A stretch of DNA of 64,000 nucleotides from Syngnathus acus (taxonomy: Eukaryota; Chordata; Actinopteri; Syngnathiformes; Syngnathidae): the NCBI RefSeq assembly GCF_901709675.1, contig NC_051101.1:10746501-10810500 (forward strand), written 5' to 3'. The notes below the pieces were generated by a model. The model was not told the origin of the DNA and searched no databases. It saw only the letters and a list, made by a program, of their open reading frames with translations. Position numbers and translations under genes: made by a program. Positions 38,301 to 49,913 of this stretch are shown here, one piece after another. Each line of letters starts with the position of its first letter. The first letter of the stretch is position 1.

Positions 38301-41300
38301 TAAGCGACTGTCATTCTTGGGAAATCTTATCACAGCGCTAACGTTAGCTTATCCTGCTTACCGATCATCCAACAAACTAAATCACCAAATCAATCAACCT
38401 TGTACCTCACGTTTCACACTACTCGGAAACAATTGTTGCGTTCCTCCCTGCCTGCGGGTGGTACCACAAAAAAGTGCTTTATTTTCGTCCACAATAGTTT
38501 GTGACAAAAGGGAAAACTTTAGTTCCCAGCTAACCTACCGTAATTTTCGGACTATAAGTCGCGGTTTTTTTCATAGTTTGGGTGGGGGGGCGACTTATAC
38601 TCAGGAGCGACTTATATACATATATATGTTTTTTTTCACTTTTTTGGGCATTTTATGGCTGGTGCGACTTATACTCCGGTGCGACTTATAGTCCGAAAAT
38701 TACGGTAATTGAACCGAACCGGTGTTGAAGTGAGCGTCCTCCTCCCAAAGTGAGGCAGATGTTGCCCCCCTGCCATCGATACCTCTAAAACCCCTTCGAT
38801 ATCTCCCCAAAGAAAAAAAAAGCACGCTTAAATCCCTACTCCTCCTCTTTTCCTCTTCCACCCCCTTCCCACCGCAGCCCCTTTCCCCGCTCCAGGATTT
38901 TTCAGTACAAACCAGGAACAGATGTCTGCCGGGGCCGTGCTGAAAGACCCCGCTGTTCTGGATGCCAGCCACATGCTTTTCATTCAGAGATGAAGGCTCA
39001 CAGCTCGCCTTCTTGTGAAGCCATTTTAGGGGGGGGGGAGTTGGAAAAAAAACAGACCCTCCAAATGCCTTCAAGACTGTTTAAAAAGAGCTACATATAT
39101 ACCAGCGCACACCTTTATGTCTCCTCTCTGCCATTTTCGCGTCTCGGGTGGTGCTTTTTTTTTTTTTGTTTCGGCACTTCATGTGCAAGGCAGATTACAA
39201 AATACAAAGATTTTATTTCTTTTTAACATCCAGATGGGCAGGAACAACATCTATGTCATCTGATGACAATCAGGTTAGGTGCTGACTCTTTCAGACGGAT
39301 GGAAAAACTTTAATGATCTAAATTGAATTGCCAATATGTTAAAAAAAAAAATGGCGCCTTTTAAACGGTAAAAGCGCTAAAACTACACCCTGCTCAAATA
39401 TCAATCAAATACAACTTAGAAAATGGATGCTATGCATCCGCCCAATTACATCACTGGGAAGCCATTTAAGCCACGCCCCCTTTAAAAATCCCAAACATTG
39501 ATAGTGTGGTGAAAAAAAAAAAATTGCGGTATATCTGCACAAAATGTGTATTGTATTTAGAATTTTTTTTCCCATTCATGTTAAAAATATACATTTTTTA
39601 ATCATTTAAGTTAAGACCTTAATCGCCTGTCGATTCAGTGAAGCTTTGACGGGAATAGTATTAAAAACATTCTTTCATTTGGAAAATTTTTGCTAAGAAA
39701 TCAAAACACAGCAGTATTCCAGAATAAATTTCCGCTATACAGAATAAAAAGGGGTTTAAAAAAAAAAAACTATTCCTGCTTTAAATCTAATTTTTGACAG
39801 CAACATTAATGTCACCGAGTATTTACAACGTGATCTCAACTGAAGCCCTTTCTTTTAATTCCAAGTGTATTCCTATTAATCTTTCTAAAGTGGACTACTG
39901 AAGGTCTTTTTTGTCACGGAATGTAAAGTGTTGACACTGGCTCCCCCACGAGCAACTCTGCGGCAAGACTTGAGACAAAAGGCGGCGCTGAAAGGCCAAA
40001 TTAGTCTGTCATTATTGGGGCATCCCAGCCAGCCTGTTTGAAGCACTTTACTGGGACCTTGTTGATCTTTCCAGAGGTGTGACATACAGTGAACCCTCAC
40101 ATGGCTCTCGTGAACTCACTTCTCCACACTGGGTTCGGAACTTTAAAGCCTTCATTATGCAAAGACTTTTTACTTGAAGTCAAGGTGTTCACTTCTGCAC
40201 CCAAAAGTGGGATTGCACGGCAAAGGCAAGCGGCCAGCCGCCGACTGGAAGTCACGCTTTTGCGGGGGGAAAAAAAAAAATCAATATTGAAACAAGTTTG
40301 ATCTGCTGTTATTTCTTCCGAAAGCAAAGCCTCGTTGCCGGGGTCCAAATTAAAGCTTTATCAAGAAGCTTTACGCAGACTCGCGTTGGGCACGGGCCAT
40401 GTATGCGCTTCTTTTCCCGGCAGTACATCATCGCCCCCCCCAGCCGGGCCTCCTCCCCTCCCCAAGAAGGGGCAGGATTGGGGGGTTTGGAGGTTCCACT
40501 GATATCAGAGCCCTTTTTATAACTCTCAGAGCTGCACTTTGAAGTCGCAGCCAGACAGCTCAGGAATCCTACTCCCCCGTTTGACAATGAGGAGGAAGGG
40601 GGGGGGGGGGGGGGGGCTAAATAGCATGTTTGGTCAATCTGCTCCTCTTTGGAAGTCACAAGTAATGCTATCTGTCCCTGCAGCTCATTAAGCAGGCCAC
40701 TGCGAAGACAAAAACCACCTAGTGAGGAGGGCCCAGATGTTTGTTTCTCTTCTTCAGTTGCTTCATCAAAATGTTCCGAATTGCAGGCTGCACTTTTGGA
40801 CGATGTGTTTACTGCCCTTGTGATGTTGACTCGTGATAATCACGTGAAAATCTATCTTAAACGGCCAATTTTAGTCCTTGCGAGCGTTCAATCCATAAAA
40901 AACACCACAAGTCCATTTTTCCCCCACAGTGGAACCTCTGAAGTCTAATGTCCTAGATTTTAATTTCATTTTAATTCCAAATATGACTCACAAGACTTTT
41001 CTTTTGGTCTTCTGAGGAGCTGAACCCAACAGATGTGAAACGTGAGGAAAGATATGCAAAAGCAAACTTCCATTCAAAGCAGTTAGCCGTGTCCCAATAC
41101 TTTTGTCACCAAAGTTCTGTGATTGTTTCTACGTTTCACTATTAACGATGGCTTTTGATAATATTAAAAAAAAAAATCAAAGCTTTGCAAATCGATAAAT
41201 GTAATCACAGAATTTTTATTTTTTTTTAATTCAATTTTTTTCGACCGCTTATTCTCCTCAGGCTGCTTAAGTTTGCCTCGAATTAAAACGAAAGCCACAG

Positions 41301-43080
41301 ACGTTTAATCTAAGAATCGCATCGCCGAAACACGACACTGTCTGATCCTTTCAACTTGAAAATATGCGCCACCAAACTTGCTACGCTTGATAAATTCTCA
41401 ACTGAGCTGCGCTGGGACTTAAAAACACCCCGAGGACTTCTTAACATCAATAAACTTCAACTGTAGCCTCATTTCCAACATGAATATAACGTATGAGCAG
41501 GCAGAGCCATTTTTTCACTCAATGTACTTCATAGTCAACACAATCATGTGAGGGACTTTTTTTTTTTTGTTGAAAATTGCGACAGCTGACGCGCAAGAAG
41601 ATGGAAAAGGGGCTGAATATGCAGATGTGGTCGCAAGGAGGGGAATGAAAACGCACGGAAAAAGAATTATTCTTACTTTACCACCTACACTATGGTACAT
41701 GCGGTCACACGTATATGATGACAAACTCAGCCATGTCTTCTCACTTGCACCTATTAAAGTTGTTGTGAAGTATGGTGAGATATTTGGAAAGCACCTTTGG
41801 TGGTTTCCCTCCAGGGCGAGTGTGAACTCCAGCGCCCCTTTAATTTGTACCAGTGGGCGGATAATAACCTGATTTAATCTATGACTTTTGTACTATTACA
41901 ACCACCCACCCTCACCGAGTCACAATTTGTGGGTAGGTCGAAAAAAAAATGATGTCATGTGATGCTGCTGATTAGCGGGGTGGGCATGATGCCAGCAGCC
42001 ACAAGTGTAAATGTTACACACTACTGTGATAGTGTGTGTGTGTGTGTGGGGGGGGGAGCGAGACGTGTCAGAAAGAATAACAAGACACTTGGCACGGGTC
42101 TTCACGCATGGTCGTCAATACACTTTGCCTCCTCCTTTAAGAGTCAAGAAGTGCTCATCTCCTCTTACAAGAGGGGGGGACACGGTTCTGAGCAGACAAC
42201 TTTGAAGTGCCTGACACACTCATCCCATCAGCAAACGCACAAGCATCAACTCACACACACACAGACACACAAAGCTGGCTTTTTTTTTTAAAAGCAGGGA
42301 CTCCAAAACTTGAAATTTTAGAGCCAAAGTCAACAAATGCATTGACAAACTAATAAAAGAACATAGAGGACAAGGATTTACAACAAATATCAATTAAAAA
42401 GAATCATTGTTCCAAAAAAAAAAATGTCACCCAATTTGGACCACAACCCTAAGTTTGGAAAACTTATTGGAAAATTACTAGACTCATGCCTTAATGGATT
42501 AAAAATTAGAAATACAATTTACTCTTGTGTGATATGTTTAGATTAGACAAATGTCTGATAATAAAATAATTTCTTCTTGGATTTTTTTTTTTTTTTTTTT
42601 AAACATCACAGTGGTAGATGTAATACTTATGTATAGAAACAAAAACATAAAATACAATGTTTGTAGAATATATGAGAAACCAGATTTACCTATCCTGCTA
42701 ATTACTTTATTCATGTTTACTTAATTATAACCACCATATTACATAAATGTTAAATATCCACTCTACCTGCATGTTCTTCATCTTGTGATCCATCCCTCCA
42801 TAGCGCTCAGACTCGTCCATGCTCCTCCGGAGGAAAGCATTCACAACAAAACTATCCCCTGAAAGAAAAAGAAAAAAAATCAGCATTAACAAAATCTCAT
42901 CACTGCAAAATAATCTTGATGCACTTGTCCATTGGACTAACCTTCTGGGTTCTCCCTGCGCTTGCACGCTTTGGATCATGCAAAACAGACATCGTTTTTT
43001 AGTCCATGTTTTAAAAGCGTTTTGTTAAAATGATGCACCCAAATAAATGTCTTACCGTGTTTGGACTGTAATTTTCCCAT
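24994..43080 (-). CDS. nkd2: Naked cuticle homolog 2, Dishevelled-binding Wnt antagonist
   Basis: Cytoplasmic and membrane-associated feedback inhibitor of canonical Wnt signalling that binds Dishevelled through its EF-hand region; mammalian NKD2 also escorts TGF-alpha vesicles. I join ten exons: 43056-43080, 42942-42968, 42767-42858, 27598-27658, 27179-27291, 26323-26418, 26050-26185, 25861-25918, 25649-25776, 24994-25577 (1320 nt, 439 residues; human about 450). The start MGKLQSKHG carries the myristoylation glycine. RKRREN-like CKRRENPEGDSFV follows, then CPLEVALPPEK, then the EF-hand loop DFDNSGKVTKED (residues 128-139) and DMSSLMHTIYDVVDASVNHS. Next come NTERRNHYLDLAGIENYTSR, SRSRSHEPEA and a histidine-rich C-terminus ending HHYHQT. 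VSVEDDNRQEW and DASVNHS favour NKD2 over NKD1. Exon 2 is only 27 nt, and intron 3 is 15.1 kb. Confidence 0.95.
26545..26559 (+). promoter_or_regulatory. CTCF-like motif in nkd2 intron
   Basis: The plus strand reads CCACGAGGGGGCAGC, a strong match to the CTCF core consensus. It lies in the intron between nkd2 exons 26323-26418 and 27179-27291. Confidence 0.5.
27370..27462. repeat. TATC tetranucleotide microsatellite
   Basis: About 23 uninterrupted TATC units in the 306-bp nkd2 intron between exons 27179-27291 and 27598-27658, followed by a TTTA-rich tail to about 27540. Long perfect runs like this are usually length-polymorphic. Confidence 0.95.
29293..29376. repeat. GA dinucleotide microsatellite
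   Basis: About 40 consecutive GA units within nkd2 intron 3. The apparent Glu-Arg repeat ORFs over it are products of the repeat. Confidence 0.97.
33991..34015. repeat. 25-base G homopolymer
   Basis: An uninterrupted run of 25 G on the plus strand in nkd2 intron 3. It could form a G-quadruplex. It is also the kind of tract where assembly length is unreliable. Confidence 0.95.
38536..38707. mobile_element. Palindromic MITE, copy 1 of a family present twice here
   Basis: 172 bp with long terminal inverted repeats (start TACCGTAATTTTCGG, end CCGAAAATTACGGTA) and internal sub-repeats of CGACTTATA and its complement. The copy at 55706-55877 is the same element in the opposite orientation. No coding capacity. 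A teleost-wide abundant family by my recollection, but its superfamily is not certain. Confidence 0.88.
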
Positions 43081-43400
43081 TCTTGTAACCCACGTCACTG
43101 GATCAATAAAACGATACCGAGTAAATCCGAAGTGTCTCAGCAAGTGTGGGTCACATTGTGCTGCGGCCGAACTCCAACTTTATCCAAAGTCCGACAATGA
43201 AATGTTTGGTTCATGGAGGAAGTACCGAGCGCTTTTACTAATAACACGGCGAAATCGTCAAAAGTGATGGTGGGAGACGTTTTGGCAGGACGTCCCTCCT
43301 CTCATTTCACCTCAGTCCGACTGGAAGTGCAGCGGTTGGGAAGTGGAACAAACCCACCAGACACGCTCGTCACTTGTTAAGTGTGACGTCACAACACCGA
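43081..43400 (-). promoter_or_regulatory. nkd2 5' UTR and proximal promoter
   Basis: Region upstream of the nkd2 ATG at 43080. A perfect palindromic CRE (TGACGTCA) lies at 43384-43391. The sequence between is free of repeats and moderately GC-rich. I cannot place the transcription start. Confidence 0.45.
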
Positions 43401-46177
43401 TGTACATCCGGTTAAGTCTTTAAAAACAAAAGCATGCATCTACAAAATAAAAGGATGGTAAATTTTGCTGAGCATTATACAGACAAGCTGGATTTAGAAC
43501 TAAACTTGTTTCGTAAGTGTATTAATTCGCGTTCAATACATTTAGGATAGAAAATAGAATAATGTCCATTCATCGGGTAATTCACAAACACTGCCAGTTT
43601 CACTTGGTCTGAAAAATATTTATTTTCTACTAATAAGATTATTTTTGTTCCTCTGTACACGTATGTACGGTGACAAAGACAACCATTAAATGCTTGTCCT
43701 CTAATTGCTTGTTGAAAAATATTGGTCATAATCAAATGGGAAAAACTATGGCACAACAGAGACAATATCAAGAATTGGATGTTCTTTCAAAATGGATGAA
43801 AAGTCAAGATGAAAACGGGCCAGGAAGGCTGCCAAGAGCAGCAACATTGAACGAGATGCAGGAATTTCTGGCAAGTATTGGCTAATTTGGTAGCGTTGAC
43901 AACAATCTCCCGTCTGGGCTACCGGGTGGTTTCTTACCAAAAAAACATCCAAGCTCAGCTCCATTTTGCAAATATGCATTTGCGGCATTAAATGTCGATT
44001 CAAGCTGTAGAACTTGCACAACAAAATTGGCCTAAAATCAGATCAGATTTTTTTTCCCCCCTCTGTCCCCGCGATTGATTATGGCGCACTAAAACATTTT
44101 TAGAGTCTAAGGAGCGTGCAGCACATGTGCTAAAGATAAACTGCTGTTTGTCGAGGAGAACCTGGAAGAACTCGCTGTACTTTGAACGTTCTGCACTTCA
44201 AAAGCTGCTCCACACTTTTATGGTTTGTTTCTGTTGGCGGGTGTTAAAACGGAGTCTGGCTGCAGAACACACGCGTCCTAATGTTATGACTATGTAAGGG
44301 CCATCGTTGTTTTTTTTCCCACCGCCGCATGAACTCATTAATGTGTATTCTGTACACACCACTATTGCAGAGTATATTCCAAATGATTGGACATGGTTGC
44401 GGGAGGTCCTTAGTTAAAAAAAAAAAAAAAAAAAATGTTACAAATGCCAATAAACTGTTTTCCCCTGAGAGCAGAGGTGTCCAACTCTGGTACTCGAGGG
44501 CTCCTATCTTGGTTGAAGAAAAATGAAACCATTAACTGAACCGCTCGTAAAAAAATTAATTAAATTAAAAAAAAATATTATATCCATATATTTTGACATT
44601 TATTTTTAAATCTTTTTCATTTTGCATTTATTTTTACTTTTTTGTCCTATATATTTTGTTGTAGTGTATTCTATATATGTTTTATTTTTTCAATTATCTT
44701 TTATTTTTGCTTTCATTTAATTGCTTCATGTATTTTATTTGGGCAATTTTGGTCATGCAATGCAGAAGGAAAAGTTATTCAAATGAGGGGGCGGTCCTAT
44801 GCGTGCAGAGCTAGCTGATGATCTCATGACCTTTTTATCTTAATGTGCAGTCTTATTCCACTTCCTGGAATGTTATTGAATGCTATCATTGGAAGTTCTC
44901 AGACAGAGGATCTTCGCATATGTGCTGCTACTGGGATGCGCGTCAAAATTTGCATATCTCATTGATGTCTATCTTCACTCGTTCTGCCTCGCCTAATTAT
45001 TGCCTTTGCTTCCCATATTCTAGCTTACGGGATGCAGGCTGCATCCTCCTCGCGTGCCTCTCTTTTCCTTCGGCAACATCAGACACTTTCCTTGAAAGGA
45101 TCACAAACATGCGGTGGGAAAATGTCACAATGCAAGGAGAGGAGCCAGGAAACGGAAGCAGGAAATTTCAATAAACAACCAAACTGATCAAGGACGTCGA
45201 GGGCATCATCAGATCAGTATCAATCCCTGCCATGTTTTTACTGTAATTATTGAAAAGGTTCAAAATGTTAACACGCAAAATACTGCCGTCTATATTCGCA
45301 TAACATAATATTTGTATTTAAAGGCACAAAAACACATTTTTGATTTTGTCATTCTCTGTCATTGGAATCGAAAGTTTGAAACAATACCAATGACTTATTT
45401 TCCTTTCACTTGACTAACTTTTGATAGCTTTGTGAAGATCACAACTTTCATGCAGCGCAATTATGGTTTTATTTACTGGAGACGTTCCGGTATTTCTCCA
45501 CCGCCTCCATGTGTGACATGAGGGACTTTTGAACTGGAGGGAATCCAATCGAAGATTTCTTTTTAAATCCAAGCTTGGTGATGCGTCTATGAGTAAAGTA
45601 CAAAACCCTCTGTTTGATCCTAATGCCACATTTTGGCTAGTAATGCACCGTGTCAATCGTTTTTTTTAGTTGTGGCAACCCGTGCAAAGTTGTTTTTAAG
45701 GTGACGCTGTGGGGATTAAATATGAACTTTCCTTTTGCCTTCTGCAGGAACCTTTGAAGTTGTGTGAAGGGGGGAAAGAAAAAAAAAAGTTGCTGGCCGA
45801 CAAACAAAGAGCCCATTGTTTCGTGTCTGCAGCTGACATGCAAAGAAGCCGAGTATTCACAGAATGTGAGACATGCTCCTATGAACAATGCCACCACTGA
45901 TCTCTTCATATAAACACTGCTTATGACTGATACGTATCAGGAGCCTCTGTGACAGTTGCGCGTTTGGTTTAAGGAGGCAGCAAGCGCCAGACAAGCCCGG
46001 AATGTCACTCTGGGTCACACTGTCTGAACTCCTTCTGACAACTTCTTGCATGAGCAAGTCTGGATAAGTCCCTGCTGCAGATGTTTCACACGACAGCTTG
46101 CTCACCTTCATCTATTTGATCAACTCCCAATCACTAGAAGTCAATGGGAAACATATCAAATGGAGTTGTGGCATTGG

Positions 46178-46192
46178 GGCGCCATCTGGTGG
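46178..46192 (-). promoter_or_regulatory. CTCF-like motif downstream of trip13
   Basis: The minus strand reads CCACCAGATGGCGCC, a good match to the CTCF core. It is in reverse orientation, convergent with the forward motif at 26545-26559 across the nkd2 gene. Confidence 0.48.
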
Positions 46193-46494
46193 CTAAAACA
46201 TATAACTGCGGCTGTTGCCCACAGGAAAAAAAATATGTTTTTTATTTATGTGCAACAGCTTTGAAAGTGTGCGGGAAGTAGTTTGCACGAATATGCAAAT
46301 GTTTGCATGTATTTTAAATATAATAATAATTATAATCATAATCAGCATTAGAAATGTTGGAAGGTGTCAAAACACAAAGTAGGAAAAAGTCACGTAAAAT
46401 GGCTTTACTTTGGAGTGTGGAATTCCACATTTCATTCAAAAGACAAACCTGAGCAACCACACAGTATCCTCAACACTGAACATGTTAATACCTC

Positions 46495-46680
46495 TCGGAC
46501 AGTGTCGATCAAAATTGATCATGACTTTGTTAAATCCGATTCTTTAGGTGAGAACAATCGATTGTGGTGTGTGACTGTGAAGGATGTAAACGCAACACGA
46601 ACAGGTCGATAGCTTGGGTGGATTTCGCATTTGTAGCAGTTGCTGCGGCGCAAACATTTTCTTCAATTTCAAATATATAC
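46495..46680 (+). repeat. Dispersed repeat, copy 1
   Basis: Shares a perfectly identical block of about 38 bp (starting GTCGATCAAAATTGATCATG) and further similarity (AACGCAACAC, CAGGTCG, GGCGCA, TTCTTCAA) with 54035-54225, in the same orientation. Family unknown; no coding capacity. It lies about 260 bp beyond the trip13 stop. Confidence 0.7.
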
Positions 46681-46941
46681 ATGTTTTGTTTTTTTCATAC
46701 AAATATTGACTTTACAACTATGGTAGCAACAGACTACAAATTTGGAATATGTTATTGACAATGGAACCGTCATTAGACGAGGCTAACTCTCAGGCATCTT
46801 AAACCAATGAGCAACTGAAAATACAATACAAAATCCACAGACAGCATTCATCACAATAACTTTCTGTGGCTGAATCAATTTGTGTAAACGTTCAGCACCA
46901 GGTTACCTGATGACGCCTCATGAAAAAACCTTTGGTGTGAG

Positions 46942-49480
46942 TCAAACACCATTTACCAGGTTAGCTCGTTCCTCCTTCTGCATATCCACCGCCTTGTCCA
47001 TGGCCTGTAGAAACTTTTCTAGGGTCACTCTTGGTGACTGGAGGAGAAAGAGCACGATGAAGAAACATCTTAAGTCCGACTTGTGCGTCTTTTTTCGGGT
47101 TACACTACAACGCTTACCTTCACAAAGAGTGCATGAGCTAGAAAGGGTAATTTTCTCAGTGATCTTCCACTCAGGCCTTTGCTTTTTCTGGAAAGAACCA
47201 AATGAAATGTTTCAAAGAAAAGCAGACTGCTGATGCATCGTCGGAATGTGTCCTCACATGGCGATGTTCCTCAGGGTCAGGCTGTTTTCAGATAGATTAC
47301 TCTTGGCAAAGCCCATGGTCTCCATCTCCGAGATGGTGAAGACGGGCTGGCTTGGGTAAATGATTTGACACTGCACACATCGGGAATCTTTATTAATATG
47401 CGCGCTTGCATGTGATCACTTTCATTTTACTACTCTTACCTTCATAAGCTCCTCAAGGCAGGAAAGAAAAATGTTGTAGATGCCCTTCTCAGATGGAGGT
47501 CCGATGTACTGCTTGATGTCCGCTCTGTCTACAAAGGCCAAGTCTATTTTTTCCGTTATGTTGGAGGTCGTCAGGATCACCACGTTGGAATATCTAAGAA
47601 AAGAACCTGAACGTTAACAACATGCAGAACAACATGACAAAAAACAAAAAAATGTGAAATAGTAGGTGAATATTTCCAACTGTTTGATTTGGTCCAGCTG
47701 AGTTAGGACAGCGTTGACCACGCGAATGGCGTCAGATGGTTCCGTTCCGGCCTGGCAGGCGTTCCTCGCTGCTGTCAGACTCTCCACCTAACATCAGCGA
47801 CACAAGACAAAAATTAACTGGCCTGGTATCAAACATATTTCAGGGAGGGGCCATTACCCCTGTGCCCCCCCCCCTAGCTCCGCCAGTGCCTGCCTCTTAC
47901 CCAAAGTTAGCTGGAAAAAAAAAAAACATGTCTAACATGTCACTTGTCAACTTATTTTTTTATCATCAGAACTTTTGACAAAGTTAATACTGTGAGACAG
48001 ACTACTAGATTTATTTTATTTACCTCATCAATGAGGACAAACACAAGAGCATCTTTGTCATCAATAAGCTGTTGAATCTTCTGAAACATCTTTGTGACCA
48101 GTTTTCCACTCTGCAATACAGACATGGGATTAGCAACCAAATAGGATCCTTTCCACAGAAACCTCCACTATTACCTCAGAGAACCACTTTGAGAATAAGC
48201 TGTGGCTGTTTATCTCAATAAACTGTCCATATGTGTATCTGCGTGGAGAGGGAAGAAATAAAAAGAGCAGTTGCATTTGAAGGCGAGGTGCGTTTAATTA
48301 AACGGTCTTCTCACCGGCTTGACAGTCGGATTGACAGTTTCTGGGCAAGAGCTTTGCACAAGGATGTTTTCCCGGTGCCTGGGGGCCCTGGATATGTGAA
48401 CAAAGAAAATTCCTGACCTCCGCGATCCAAAAAAATCGTGATAATAATCAAATTATTGTTCCTGAACTTCTTACCGTGGAGCAGCACGACACGATTCCAC
48501 GAAATCAAGTTGCTGTCCACGTTTTTGTCCGAGAAGTAAATTGTTGTTGTGACATAATCTAGTAGCTGGAGGAGAACCAGGGTCAGCATTTTTTTCTCAT
48601 GTAAATTTCCATGTAATGATAGCGTATGGTCACAGGCGAGTGATTTGACATCTGATTTCATTGAGAGACCAGACTACTTCATTTTACCTTAGTTTTGACT
48701 CCATTGTCATATACGAGACTCTCCCATATACCATGGAAATCAGCTGGCAAGAAACAATGAGAAAATTACAATTTTATAATTATAGCCTTGTTTTCATTTT
48801 GCCTCTATTCAAGTATAGTACATAAATAGTGTTCTTAAATAACGATAATACAACAGAACACAAACACTGGCAATAATACAATCATAATGATTATTCCTAA
48901 ATATTGCTTGTTGTTTGAAGCATCACCTGCTGGAAGCAACCAGTGGGTAGCCGCTGAGAGTTCCTCATCCTCCTCTAAACTGAGTGTACTAGGCCCATCC
49001 TCAATCAGGGTGAAGATGTGGAAGGAAATTGTGCAGCTCGTCAAATCCAGGAGCTGATTCCGGAGAGGCGGAAATGACAAAATATTAACATAACAAAAAT
49101 AACCATTGATCTCTAGTAAACTAACTACCTGTGATGGCTTATCCTCTTGATCAACAATAGCCACGGATTCTACATGAGTGTGCAGGAAGCCTTCATCAAA
49201 CTCTGTCCATTTGAAGTTTCCAAACACCATGTTGTGGCGATTTAGAAGAGCCTGGACATGCATCCTCACCTCAGGCATTTTAGCTGTGCTATAATATCAA
49301 GATACATGAAAAAAAAAAGGGTTCTTATAGCAAAGAAAAACAAGCACACTACTAACAATAATAATATTTGGATCTAGTCACGTCAATTAAATTAATGCAA
49401 GGGCCATACCTTCGGGATTTAACGTGGACCTCGACATCGATTGTTTTTTTGTTTTCCACATCCATATCGTTGATTTCCAT
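46942..49480 (-). CDS. trip13: Pachytene checkpoint protein 2 homolog, AAA+ ATPase
   Basis: Hexameric AAA+ remodeller that, with p31comet, unfolds HORMA proteins such as MAD2 and meiotic HORMADs, acting in the spindle checkpoint and meiotic recombination. Thirteen exons: 49410-49480, 49129-49288, 48927-49053, 48688-48743, 48475-48565, 48315-48387, 48175-48238, 48024-48110, 47681-47787, 47440-47593, 47258-47370, 47118-47187, 46942-47037 (1269 nt, 422 residues; human 432). Start [12 protein letters not shown]; then [42 protein letters not shown] and [12 protein letters not shown]. Walker A is [18 protein letters not shown] (about 169-176) and Walker B LVFVLIDE (about 236-243), then [34 protein letters not shown] and [35 protein letters not shown] and [14 protein letters not shown] end the protein. 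All AAA+ motifs look intact. Confidence 0.97.
47841..47890 (-). repeat. Transposon-end-like repeat fragment in trip13 intron
   Basis: The minus strand reads GGCACTGGCGGAGCTAG followed by a G run and GGCAC. A related copy is at 62790-62863 on the plus strand (CACTGGTGGAGCTAG, G-rich run, GGGGGCACTGCC). It sits in the 236-bp intron between exons 48024-48110 and 47681-47787. Family not identified. Confidence 0.5.
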
Positions 49481-49913
49481 TCCTGATGAGCAAATGAACA
49501 AAATATTGTCAGCTTTCTTGACTACTCTTTTGTTTTGAACGTGCCAAATGAAAGATATTTTTTACTTCGAGTTTTGACAAATGGTAGATTACGGTTGGCT
49601 CGAATTTACGGTAGCTAGCTAGATACGTTAGCAAGACAGCGAGGTGTCGTTGTAGCTGAGAAACAAAACAAAACTTAATATAATGTAAAAACTATACATA
49701 CCGAAATGTACTTTACAGAAGCAAAACTAGCACTTTATCGAAGAGATGCCCAAAAGTTTCGAATTCAGCGCCCTGCTTTTTGAACCGGAAATACTAAACT
49801 CATTTCCATGTCGTCATTTCCGGTTATCATCACCGTTAATGCTAAAACCAATGCTAACGAGAACGCCTGATACAGACTGAATAAACCTTCGTTTTAACTG
49901 TAAATTTTGCAAA
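49481..49913. promoter_or_regulatory. Bidirectional trip13-brd9 promoter
   Basis: Only 433 bp separate the two divergent start codons. Two ETS/GABP-type sites lie in inverted orientation 23 bp apart: ACCGGAAAT (49784-49792) and ATTTCCGGTT (49816-49825). No TATA box was seen in a fitting position. Shared ETS-driven promoters are common for housekeeping gene pairs, and the BRD9/TRIP13 head-to-head arrangement is also the human one as I recall it. Confidence 0.75.

Larger units (their letters stand above)
27659..42766. other. 15.1 kb intron 3 of nkd2
   Basis: It separates the first three short exons (51 or fewer residues) from the rest of nkd2. I found no second gene inside. Contents recognised: GA microsatellite (29293-29376), a 25-base G tract (33991-34015), a MITE (38536-38707), further G/C homopolymers at 27889-27901, 28655-28670 and 40599-40616, and GT runs near 42032. 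Two stretches, about 29470-29760 and 30280-31420, are non-repetitive and balanced in base composition and would be my first choice when looking for conserved enhancers. That is an impression, not a measurement. Confidence 0.7.
43401..46941. other. Intergenic region between nkd2 and trip13
   Basis: About 3.5 kb with no supported gene. It holds a short repeat-like segment near 44470-44510 (GTGTCCAACTCTGG... CTCGAGGG), AT-rich sequence (44550-44750), a CTCF-like motif (46178-46192) and one copy of a dispersed repeat (46495-46680). Short ORFs here show no known family. Confidence 0.6.

Noticed and set aside
31007-41182. TCF/LEF sites (CTTTGAT at 31007, ATCAAAG at 41176) as Wnt feedback elements in nkd2 intron 3
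   Set aside because: About two such 7-mers are expected by chance in 15 kb on two strands, so the count is not informative without conservation.
43670-43885. 71-codon frame upstream of nkd2 (MGKTMAQQRQYQELDV...)
   Set aside because: It looks somewhat protein-like, but I recognise no family, there is no splice context, and the region is otherwise intergenic.
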